From Peptococcaceae bacterium (GTDB lineage: Bacteria > Bacillota > Dehalobacteriia > UBA4068 > UBA4997): a DNA stretch of 8,724 bases. Both the position numbers and the translations under genes were made by a program. The stretch covers positions 2,743 through 11,466 of the forward strand of contig JAHZFN010000195.1 in assembly GCA_019421315.1 (NCBI GenBank). Reading direction: 5' to 3'. Each line of letters opens with the position of its first letter. Within the stretch, counting starts at the first letter, position 1. Below are positions 1 to 5,607 of this stretch, piece after piece. Below the pieces are notes generated by a model. That model was not told the DNA's origin. It saw only the letters and a program-made list of their open reading frames with translations, and did no database searches.

Positions 1-102
1 CATACTTATGTTTTTACCAAAGACGGCAAGCTGATCGAATATAAATACAACAAGCTGACGGAACAGGTTATTGTTAAAATAATTTCCGACGGCACAAAAT
101 AA
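1..102 (+). CDS. C-terminal end of an unidentified protein (partial)
   Basis: Frame 1 is open from the left edge to a TAA at 100-102, giving 33 residues that begin HTYVFTKDGKL and end IISDGTK. The piece is hydrophilic, lysine-rich and ends in what could be a beta strand (EQVIVKIISDG). It is too short to assign to a family. It is probably a real gene end, because a strong intrinsic terminator begins 35 bases after the stop and the next gene has its own ribosome site. The start and most of the gene lie outside the window. Confidence 0.6.
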   Translation, partial: HTYVFTKDGKLIEYKYNKLTEQVIVKIISDGTK

Positions 103-136
103 CAATATTTATAATATATATTTTTATATATTTTTT

Positions 137-167
137 AGCAGAGCAAATTGTTGCTCTGCTTTTTTTT
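137..167 (+). terminator. Intrinsic terminator after the first gene
   Basis: A perfect 10-bp stem (AGCAGAGCAA, 137-146, against TTGCTCTGCT, 151-160) with a 4-base loop is followed by an unbroken run of T to 167. It closes the transcription unit ending at 102 and separates it from the SpoIIM-like gene. Confidence 0.9.
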
Positions 168-288
168 GCAGCTTTTATGTTCCTTTTCGGTTCTGTTTTG
201 GCTTTGGGGGCATAGAATTTTAATGAAAAAGAGAAAAAGAGCCGCTGCGCGGCACATAATAATTGTATCAAAAGAGGTTTTCTTGCTT

Positions 289-858
289 ATGGTTGGATAC
301 ATGGTAAGTTCCGTTAAAAAAAATATATATAAAATTTTGAAGCTGTGCCTTTGGCTGCTTTTGGGGGTTGCGGCCGGTTGTCTGCTGCCGACGCTTTTTT
401 CGGCAGATACCAAGGAAATAGCCGATAAAATATCAGCGGGCATTTTGTCCGGACTGCAAGGCGGTGCCGAATTGCACAGGGTTTGCTTTTGGGGCGAGTT
501 TTTGCCATACGCTTTGATTGTGGCGGTTTTGTGGCTGACGGGCGGCGGCAGGTTCGGAGCTTTCCCCGCAATGACTGCGCTTTTTGTTTACGGGGTGCTT
601 TGGGGAATAGGTATCAATATAGTTTTTGCCTTAAGCTTTGCTTACGGTATGCTGGTGTTTTTACTTTGTATACTGCCGGGAAACCTGATGATTGCGGGAG
701 CTTTGATTTTAATAATTATCATAACAGATGAGCAAAACGGCGGCTTTGCCGGTTATTCATACAGTTTTATTGCGCCTTTGCTGATGGTTTTGGCAGGGTG
801 CTGGTATTTGGTTTTCGGCGGACCGTTTTTGCTGAATTTTGTCATTAAATTGATTTAA
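289..858 (+). CDS. SpoIIM/DUF95-like integral membrane protein
   Basis: This is a 189-residue, very hydrophobic protein resembling the stage II sporulation protein M (DUF95) family. In B. subtilis, SpoIIM works in the mother cell with SpoIID and SpoIIP during engulfment. Likely membrane segments are at about residues 17-37, 71-85, 89-113, 115-130, 132-146 and 157-185. The best family signal is the central stretch, with G-E-F-L-P-Y before a helix and then L-C-I-L-P-G-N-L-M-I, which matches the SpoIIM 'FPQNIIIIP' region in position and character. The length (~190) fits the family (~200). I chose ATG 289, 11 bases after AGAGG (273-277). TTG 283, ATG 301 and a weakly supported ATG 223 are also in frame. 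I found no convincing SigE promoter. The SpoIIM assignment is by pattern recognition and is moderately sure; that it is a membrane protein is nearly certain. Confidence 0.65.
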   Translation: MVGYMVSSVKKNIYKILKLCLWLLLGVAAGCLLPTLFSADTKEIADKISAGILSGLQGGAELHRVCFWGEFLPYALIVAVLWLTGGGRFGAFPAMTALFVYGVLWGIGINIVFALSFAYGMLVFLLCILPGNLMIAGALILIIIITDEQNGGFAGYSYSFIAPLLMVLAGCWYLVFGGPFLLNFVIKLI

Positions 859-889
859 AGAATATTAAATGAAAACGAGGAGGTCAAAC

Positions 890-1339
890 ATGAAAATATT
901 TGCTCTTACCAAACCGAAAAAGAAGCTGAAATGCGCCTTGGCTGTCGTTTGCTTTTTGCTGGTTTTGGGGGTTGGCGTGCCGTTCACATACGGCTATTTG
1001 AAAGGTGAGGGCGCCATGGCGAGCTTTGCCCAGGTTTTCGGCGATGAAGAAACAATTTATGTTACGGACAGCATACCGCAAAACGTTGACGATGAACTGT
1101 ATACGGCGGAAATTGAAACGGTTGATATGACGGGTGACCCCATCAAAGTCAGCACAGACGAGAAAATTTCCGAAAACAAAGAGGAAGCGGCAAAGGAAAA
1201 CGGCGGTAAAGACACAGACAGCGCAGATAAAGGCGAAACAACGGCGGACGACAATGCAAAAAAAATGACTTTTTGGCAGAAAATTTTGGCAGTGATTTTC
1301 GGAACGGAAAATGAAGTTATATATTATGAAAACAAGTAG
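890..1339 (+). CDS. Small single-pass membrane protein with acidic/lysine-rich outer region, unknown function
   Basis: This 149-residue protein belongs to no family I recognise. Residues 1-13 are basic (KPKKKLK) and residues 14-36 form one membrane segment or uncleaved signal anchor, so the rest is probably outside the cytoplasm. Residues 89-125 are a low-complexity stretch rich in Glu, Asp, Lys, Ser and Thr, probably a disordered linker. The C-terminus (about 126-138, MTFWQKILAVIFG) is a short amphipathic or hydrophobic segment that could touch a membrane or partner. ATG 890 has an ideal AGGAGG (878-883) six bases upstream. The gene starts 31 bases after the SpoIIM-like stop on the same strand and is followed by a terminator, so the two are probably one operon. 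A sporulation role is only guilt by association. Confidence 0.75.
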   Translation: MKIFALTKPKKKLKCALAVVCFLLVLGVGVPFTYGYLKGEGAMASFAQVFGDEETIYVTDSIPQNVDDELYTAEIETVDMTGDPIKVSTDEKISENKEEAAKENGGKDTDSADKGETTADDNAKKMTFWQKILAVIFGTENEVIYYENK

Positions 1340-1376
1340 CAAACAAACAGCTTTTTAATCATTTCTTTTCCTTACG

Positions 1377-1409
1377 GCAAAAGCACCCTGAATAAAAGGG
1401 TGCTTTTGC
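1377..1409. terminator. Strong hairpin, probable bidirectional terminator
   Basis: A perfect 13-bp stem (1377-1389 against 1397-1409, core AGCACCCT/AGGGTGCT) has a 7-base loop. The outer part of the stem is AAAA/TTTT, so a T-run follows the GC core in either direction. It lies between the converging small membrane protein gene (ends 1339) and the DUF4340 gene (minus strand, ends 1571) and is placed to stop both. Confidence 0.8.
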
Positions 1410-1460
1410 TGTTTGTTGTGAAAATATTATTTATATTAAGCGTTTTCGGAAAATATCAAA

Positions 1461-1484
1461 AACGCAGTAAACAACGCAGTAAAC
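1461..1484. repeat. Perfect tandem duplication of a 12-mer
   Basis: The 12-mer AACGCAGTAAAC occurs twice head to tail (1461-1472 and 1473-1484) in the non-coding spacer between two convergent genes. It looks like a small slippage or duplication event. There are only two units and no further copies nearby. Confidence 0.85.
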
Positions 1485-1552
1485 GAAGATTATAATTTTA
1501 GAAGATTAATTTATTTGTTATTCTTATGATTTATGCCGTTTTTTTTTGATGT

Positions 1553-1571
1553 AAATTGCAATAAGCAATTT
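1553..1571. repeat. Small inverted repeat at the end of the DUF4340 gene
   Basis: AAATTGC (1553-1559) and GCAATTT (1565-1571) form a perfect 7-bp stem with a 5-base loop, touching the minus-strand stop codon at 1571-1573. On the minus strand it is followed by an A-run rather than a T-run, so it is not a standard terminator. It could protect the mRNA 3' end or be chance in A+T-rich DNA. Confidence 0.4.
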
Positions 1572-2650
1572 TAATAATCAAAAGTATTTTGACTGTCCGT
1601 TAAATCGTCACCTGTATCATATTCCAAGCCTGTGGTATATTCCAAATCCTCAACCATGGAAATTTCGGCGTGCAGACCTTTTTCGGCAATGGAGGTAATG
1701 GCGGCAACGTCGGTTTGGGCTATCAAATATACACGGTCGGAATTGGGAATCATGGCGTAATAATGAGTTTCGTCCGCCGCATTCCCCAGCCAAAGGGTAT
1801 AACTTTCGGTGGTTCCGTCCTCTAGGGTGTAGTTAAAGGTTGCTTTGACGGGATTTTGCAGACCGAAGCTTTGCAGTTCCTCCGAGCTTGGCTGCCATGC
1901 TGCCAAACCGCTGAACGACAGATAAGGAATGCTGTATGTCAGGGCAGAAATTTGGCTGTAACCTGAAACATTTGCGCCGTTGCAGTACCAAGCTGTTTCC
2001 TTTTGGGCATTATCGAAGCCGTTGATTGTTTCTTGTGTTTTTGTTTCAACGGTTATTGTGGTATCGTTGATTTGCACCGAACTCAGCTTGCCGACGTCAA
2101 AGGCGGGAATATCCTCAATTTCCGCCATATCGTATAAGCTTTGGGACACGGAGTTTACCAGCTGCGAATCAACGGTATAAACAGTATCGCTGTCGGAAAG
2201 CTTTAAATAGTAGTAGCCGTCGGCTGTATTGCTGCCGATTAGCAGATTGGCAGTTTGACCGCCTGTGCCGCTGATGCTGACTGTGGCAGAGGGATTTTCT
2301 AAGCCGTAAGCCGCCAAGCTGTCCTGTTCAGCCGCCGATATTTCCCGAACGGCATGCAGATTTTCTATGGTGCTGACCATGCTTTCCACATATGAGGTTT
2401 GCAGGGGAAAGTCGGGGTTTGCGGTGCAATACCATTTTCCTTCGCCGTTTAATTCAAAGGAAAGGCTGTCAGCGCCGTTGTTGTAGGAAATGCTGTCGAT
2501 CTCGGAAACGGTGTTTATTTTTATTGTATTTTCGGCATTTTGGACGGTGGAATATTTGTTGAACGCCGACAACCCGAAAAAGGCTATGGCGGTCAGCAGC
2601 AAAATTATCAGCATAATCATTATTTGTTTTTTTTGTTTTAAGCTTTCCAT
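1571..2650 (-). CDS. DUF4340-domain membrane-anchored protein of a Gld-type ABC locus
   Basis: This 359-residue protein has a short basic N-terminus, one membrane anchor (about residues 10-29) and a large, probably extracytoplasmic, region. That region contains two related halves: around residues 113-165 (YGLENP, then LLIGS, YYYLKL, VYTV) and 262-313 (FGLQNP, then LWLGN, HYYAMI, VYLI). This pattern is typical of DUF4340. Such proteins are regularly encoded after an ABC ATPase, an ABC-2 permease and a GldG-like protein; their biochemical role is not established. ATG 2650 follows CAGAGGT (2659-2665), nine bases away. The frame is open throughout and ends in an acidic tail. Unlike its upstream partners it seems undamaged, so it may still be made, but without the permease it probably has no transporter to work with. 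Confidence 0.85.
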   Translation of the reverse strand: MESLKQKKQIMIMLIILLLTAIAFFGLSAFNKYSTVQNAENTIKINTVSEIDSISYNNGADSLSFELNGEGKWYCTANPDFPLQTSYVESMVSTIENLHAVREISAAEQDSLAAYGLENPSATVSISGTGGQTANLLIGSNTADGYYYLKLSDSDTVYTVDSQLVNSVSQSLYDMAEIEDIPAFDVGKLSSVQINDTTITVETKTQETINGFDNAQKETAWYCNGANVSGYSQISALTYSIPYLSFSGLAAWQPSSEELQSFGLQNPVKATFNYTLEDGTTESYTLWLGNAADETHYYAMIPNSDRVYLIAQTDVAAITSIAEKGLHAEISMVEDLEYTTGLEYDTGDDLTDSQNTFDY

Positions 2651-2656
2651 AGTATT

Positions 2657-3232
2657 TTACCTCTGTTTGTGCAGGTTTTGCCGAATAACGCAGATGAATG
2701 GTGCTTTGCTCATTTGCTCTGTAATCTGCGATTGCAGGTTGGTTTCGTTGTGTCCCTGCAAAGTATAGGCTGTTTTTGACGTGTCGTTGACAACGTAATC
2801 AATTGCGGAGGTCAGTCTGCCTTCGGCATCAAAGGCGGTTTCGGCATATTGCCCCGTTGTGTAGTAGGAGCTTTCGTCATATTGAATTATATCGGTAAAA
2901 GCGATAACTTCTTGCTTGTCCGTATCGGTGCAGGCAACGACAACGCTGTTTTGTTCGGCTCCGTATTCCTGCAAAGCCGACGGATACTGCACCGGGTCGA
3001 TGTATTCAACGGCAATGCGGTCGGAAAGGGCGGCATATTTATCGATAAATTTTTCAATTCTGTTATCAACGGAGCTTTTTTCTGCCAAGACAATGATTTG
3101 AATGTCATTTTCCAAAGAACCGAGAAGTTCTTTGGATGTATCGGAAACAGAATAAATATCACGTCCGCTGACATCAATATCGGCAAGAGCCGACGGATTT
3201 TTTTGCTTGCTCGGTTTCCTGTGTAATATCAT
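2657..3232 (-). pseudogene. GldG-like ABC auxiliary protein remnant, truncated at both ends
   Basis: The open frame gives 191 residues whose middle (about 17-177) matches the GldG / ABC-type auxiliary family of Gld-like exporters. It has S-V-S-D-T-S-K-E-L-L, then the D-I-Q-I-I-V-L strand, Y-I-D-P, and near the end A-E-G-R-L-T-S-A-I-D-Y-V followed by Y-T-L-Q-G-H-N-E. Intact members (usually 450 residues or more) start with a membrane helix and end with another after a long second domain. Here both helices and the second domain are absent. The first ~14 residues are out-of-frame ATPase sequence, and the last ~14 (after MSKA) look like unrelated sequence before a TAA that overlaps the ribosome site of the DUF4340 gene. 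No usable ribosome site precedes the nominal ATG 3232. I read it as the relic left by two deletions. Confidence 0.8.
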
Positions 3233-3512
3233 GTCCGTTTACGATAACCTGCCCGGATGTGGCGCCGATACAGCCGGTGATTATGTTCATAGTTGTGGTT
3301 TTGCCTGCTCCGTTTGGTCCCCAAAGACCGTAGATTTTACCTTTTCCTATGGTGAAGCTGACATTGTCAAGGGAAAGATTGCTACCGTAATATTTGACTA
3401 GATTTTTTACTTCGATTATGGTATTGGCGTTTGCGGTTAGGTTTGGATTTGTTGTTTTTTTGTCCGCTGCGTGTTTTTTCTTCCGATTATCAAATTCTGT
3501 AATTATGTTCAT
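3174..3512 (-). pseudogene. ABC transporter ATPase fragment (Walker A part only)
   Basis: This would give 112 residues. After a charged ~30-residue leader, residues 32-108 are the N-terminal part of an ABC-2 type ATPase: I-I-E-V-K-N-L-V-K-Y-Y-G, then the Walker A loop GPNGAGKTT (65-73), and G-Q-V-I-V-N-G-H-D-I up to A-K-K-S-V-G (103-108). The family then expects Y-L-P-E and ~130-200 further residues with Q-loop, LSGG signature, Walker B and switch His. Instead the frame ends after four residues (SCRY) because the DNA passes into GldG-like coding sequence in another frame. It cannot bind and hydrolyse ATP as an ABC ATPase. The ATG at 3512 has a good AAGGAGGA (3521-3528) eight bases upstream, so the original start region is intact. 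Confidence 0.88.
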
Positions 3513-3548
3513 CAAAGCAATCCTCCTTGTGCCCTCAATACTATTTCA

Positions 3549-3610
3549 CTGTTATTTATTTTAACAGCTTTTAATGAACAACAACTGAATTTTAGGTTAT
3601 GACAATGTCA
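3549..3610 (-). promoter_or_regulatory. Possible promoter/operator region of the ABC relic locus
   Basis: Two symmetrical elements lie upstream of the 3512 start: TGACAATGTCA, an 11-base palindrome at 3600-3610, and CTGTTA (3549-3554) facing TAACAG (3562-3567) across 7 bases. On the minus strand a weak -35/-10 pair (TTGTTC, 17 bases, TAAATA) overlaps the second element. A regulator binding there would block transcription. The promoter match is poor, so this is tentative. Confidence 0.3.
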
Positions 3611-3725
3611 AAAAGTTTTAAATATTAGGGGAATGTTGGAAAAATTTTGCAATAAGTAATAAGTATAAATAGCTTGCAATAATTCTTTTGTAATATTTTG
3701 GCAGATTTTGTTGCCTGCCCATTGG

Positions 3726-3755
3726 GTATAAGCTCGCCTTTTCGCGGTAATAATT
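3726..3755 (+). promoter_or_regulatory. SigF-type promoter of sigG
   Basis: A -35 element GTATA (3726-3730) is followed after 15 bases by GGTAATAATT (3746-3755). It fits the SigF consensus as I recall it: GYATA, about 15 bases, then GGnrAnAnTw. It lies 25 bases before the sigG start codon, leaving a short leader with the ribosome site. SigF control of sigG in the forespore is established in B. subtilis. No SigG-type -10 (CATnnTA) at the right distance was seen here. Confidence 0.75.
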
Positions 3756-3780
3756 TTATTATCAAGAAAGGGTGATAGCC

Positions 3781-4548
3781 ATGAGAAAAGTTGAAATCTG
3801 CGGTGTAAATACTTCTGTTTTGCCTGTGCTTTCCAACGATGAGATGATGGAACTTTTTCATAAAATGCGGGAGGGGGACGAAACTGCCTGCGAAAAGATA
3901 GTCAGCGGTAATTTTCGGTTGGTTCTTTCGGTGGTGCAGAGGTTTGCCAATCGAGGCGAAAATCCCGACGATTTGTTTCAGGTGGGGTGTATCGGCTTGA
4001 TTAAAGCCGTCAAAAATTTTGATACGGAGCTGGGAGTTCGTTTCAGTACCTATGGCGTGCCGATGATTTTGGGCGAAATCCGCCGCTATCTGCGGGACGA
4101 CAACAGTATAAGAGTCAGCCGTTCCATCAGAGACATCGCCTATAAGGCATTGCAAATTCGGGATGAGCTGACTAATAAAAACGGCAAAGAACCGAAAATC
4201 AGCGAAATTGCTCAAATTTTGGGAGTTCCGAAATATGATGTGGTTTTTGCTTTGGATGCCATTCAAGACCCTGTGTCTTTGTTTGAGCCCATTTATAACG
4301 ATGGCGGCGATCCCATTTATGTTATGGATCAGGTGCGGGATGAAAAAAATACCGATAAAGCATGGACAGAAAATATTGCCATTAACGACGCTTTAAAATG
4401 TTTGAATGAAAGAGAACAAAAAATTATTAATCTGCGTTTTTTTAACGGTAAAACCCAGATGGAGGTTGCTGATGAAATAGGTATTTCTCAGGCCCAGGTT
4501 TCTCGTTTGGAAAAAAATGCTTTGCTGCATTTGCGGCGGTATATTTAA
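3781..4548 (+). CDS. sigG: RNA polymerase sporulation sigma factor SigG
   Basis: This is the late forespore-specific sigma-70 family factor that directs RNA polymerase to genes for spore DNA protection and germination. The 255 residues are full length and align along the whole protein with SigG. The N-terminal hallmark is K-V-E-I-C-G-V-N-T-S (3-12). Region 2 has DDLFQVGCIGL (63-73) and VRFSTYGVPMILGEIRRYLRDD (86-107). The spacer has VSRSIRDIAYKALQ (112-125). The F-A-L-D-A-I-Q-D-P-V-S-L-F-E-P-I-Y segment is at 156-172. The region 4 helix-turn-helix has GKTQMEVADEIGISQAQVSRLEK (223-245). ATG 3781 follows AAGAAAGGG (3765-3773). The gene is not beside sigE/spoIIGA as in B. subtilis; it is flanked by minus-strand genes and has its own SigF-type promoter and terminator. 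A Ser (residue 42) stands where I recall Asn45 in B. subtilis. Confidence 0.97.
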   Translation: MRKVEICGVNTSVLPVLSNDEMMELFHKMREGDETACEKIVSGNFRLVLSVVQRFANRGENPDDLFQVGCIGLIKAVKNFDTELGVRFSTYGVPMILGEIRRYLRDDNSIRVSRSIRDIAYKALQIRDELTNKNGKEPKISEIAQILGVPKYDVVFALDAIQDPVSLFEPIYNDGGDPIYVMDQVRDEKNTDKAWTENIAINDALKCLNEREQKIINLRFFNGKTQMEVADEIGISQAQVSRLEKNALLHLRRYI

Positions 4549-4571
4549 ATAAAATAATATTTAAAATAAAG

Positions 4572-4613
4572 AAATCCCATATATCAAATTTTTTTGATAC
4601 ATGGGATTTTTGT
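4572..4613. terminator. Strong terminator after sigG, probably bidirectional
   Basis: AAATCCCAT (4572-4580) pairs with ATGGGATTT (4601-4609), and TATCAAA (4582-4588) with TTTGATA (4593-4599), giving a 17-position stem with one A/C mismatch and a small T loop. TTTT follows on the plus strand, and a T-rich stretch follows on the minus strand. It lies between convergent sigG and the corrinoid protein gene and can serve both. Confidence 0.9.
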
Positions 4614-4701
4614 TGGAATAGGTGTAAAGTAATTAGTTTTTTTTATTTGATTTTTTTAATATGAGTTTAATGTAGGAATTAAATATTAAAAATGTTAATT
4701 T

Positions 4702-5331
4702 TTATGAAAGCAATGTTTCGCAAAGAGTAACGGCTTCCTGAGCATCATCCGAATAACCGTCCGCTTTGATTTCGTCGGCAAATTTGACATTGACAGGAGC
4801 GCCGCCGATAATAATTTTTACTTGATCACGAAGTCCTGCATCGGTGATTGCTTTAATTGTGCTTTCCATTGCCGGCATTGTTGTTGTTAAAAGAGCCGAC
4901 ATACCGACAATATCCGGTTTATGTTCTTTGATTGCTTCAATAAATTTTTCTTCGGAAATATCAACGCCCATATTGATAACATTAAAGCCGCTGCTTTCCA
5001 GCATCATGGCAACAAGGTTTTTGCCGATATCATGCAGGTCGCCGCGCACTGTGCCGATCAAAATTGTGCCTTTGGATATGTTTTCTCCGACAGACAAAAG
5101 AGGTTTAACAATTTCCAAACCGCAATGCAGGGCTTTGGCAGACATCATAACTTCAGGTACAAACATATCGCCGTTTTTGAAGCGAACACCGACTTTGTTC
5201 ATTGCCACCATTAATCCCTTGTCGATAATATCCATCGGTTTGATATCGGTTGCCAATAATTCATTGACACCTTCTTTAACCAAAGAAACATTGCCCTTTG
5301 AAATGCCTTCATTAATTTTGTCAAAATTCAC
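4702..5331 (-). CDS. Corrinoid (B12-binding) protein of a methyltransferase system
   Basis: This 209-residue protein is of the MtbC/MtaC/MttC type. It carries a methyl group on cobalt between a substrate-specific methyltransferase and a second methyltransferase in the cytoplasm. Residues 1-85 form the helical cap domain (D-M-F-V-P-E-V-M-M-S-A-K-A-L at 55-68). The Rossmann-like B12 domain follows, with the base-off motif DLHDIG (98-103, cobalt ligand His100), the M-S-A-L-L-T-T-T-M segment (144-152) and G-G-A-P-V (176-180). Length and order are normal for the family. The start is GTG 5331, seven bases after a GAGGAGG-type site (5339-5345); no ATG is as well placed. The upstream neighbour on the same strand is the MtaA-like gene, 276 bases away. 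The substrate is not evident: methanol, methylamine and betaine systems all use this type of protein. Confidence 0.95.
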   Translation of the reverse strand: MNFDKINEGISKGNVSLVKEGVNELLATDIKPMDIIDKGLMVAMNKVGVRFKNGDMFVPEVMMSAKALHCGLEIVKPLLSVGENISKGTILIGTVRGDLHDIGKNLVAMMLESSGFNVINMGVDISEEKFIEAIKEHKPDIVGMSALLTTTMPAMESTIKAITDAGLRDQVKIIIGGAPVNVKFADEIKADGYSDDAQEAVTLCETLLS

Positions 5332-5392
5332 TATAATACCTCCTCAAAAATATATAATACAAATAAAGTTCTTCTCTTGAATCCAATTTTTA

Positions 5393-5421
5393 ATAATACT
5401 GCCAACATTTTTTGTAATCAA
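5393..5421 (-). promoter_or_regulatory. Candidate SigA promoter of the corrinoid protein gene
   Basis: On the minus strand TTGATT (5416-5421), a 17-base spacer and TATTAT (5393-5398) match the vegetative consensus at 4/6 and 5/6. The predicted start would give a leader of about 55 bases before GTG 5331. In such A+T-rich DNA, matches of this quality are not rare. Confidence 0.4.
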
Positions 5422-5525
5422 TAAGTAATGATTAATGTTGATAAATATATAATAAACTATAATTTGTAATAAATCTTTCAATATTATTGTGATTTTGTAA
5501 CTATTATTAGGTTGTTTCGGGATTT

Positions 5526-5560
5526 TGTGTGAAATTTCTACATATTTTCTCGTTCACACA
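5526..5560. promoter_or_regulatory. Inverted repeat TGTGTGAA-N19-TTCACACA, possible regulator site
   Basis: A perfect 8-bp inverted repeat (5526-5533 and 5553-5560) sits in the 276-base spacer between the MtaA-like gene and the corrinoid gene, about 105 bases upstream of the candidate promoter. Half-sites three to four helical turns apart suggest an activator or enhancer site rather than a terminator: there is no T-run and the loop is long. No other copy was seen in the window. The rest of this spacer is A+T-rich, with nothing else I can support. Confidence 0.35.
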
Positions 5561-5607
5561 TATTGGCAGGCTCTGTTATTGTTGAAGAAAGAATATTGAA
5601 CGCAAAA

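Noticed and set aside
241..253. GCCGC-TGC-GCGGC hairpin before the SpoIIM-like gene as a regulatory element
   Set aside because: The stem is only 5 bp, there is no T-run, and it may be coding if the earlier ATG at 223 is used, so function cannot be supported.
884..1342. Long open frame antisense to the small membrane protein gene
   Set aside because: The plus-strand gene has an ideal ribosome site, spacing from the upstream gene and a terminator. The antisense product is Cys/Phe-rich with no start signal.
1461..1484. Repeat pair as part of a CRISPR array
   Set aside because: Only two 12-base units directly abut with no spacer, and no cas genes are present.
3198..3204. Run of seven A (minus strand) in the overlap of the ATPase and GldG-like frames, suggesting programmed frameshifting
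   Set aside because: Even a perfect shift would only fuse an ATPase lacking its signature and Walker B to a GldG piece lacking its membrane helices. A deletion scar explains the overlap better.
2849..3226. Plus-strand open frames opposite the GldG-like relic
   Set aside because: The minus strand carries recognisable GldG-family sequence. The opposite frames have no ribosome sites or recognisable motifs.
3625..4266. Long open frame antisense to sigG
   Set aside because: The sense strand encodes an unmistakable full-length SigG. The antisense frame has no ribosome site or family resemblance and is a by-product of sigG codon use.
5400..5416. TTGGCAG on the minus strand as a sigma-54 (-24/-12) promoter for the corrinoid gene
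   Set aside because: The GG element is present, but the GC doublet expected 10 bases later is absent, so the match fails at the essential -12 position.
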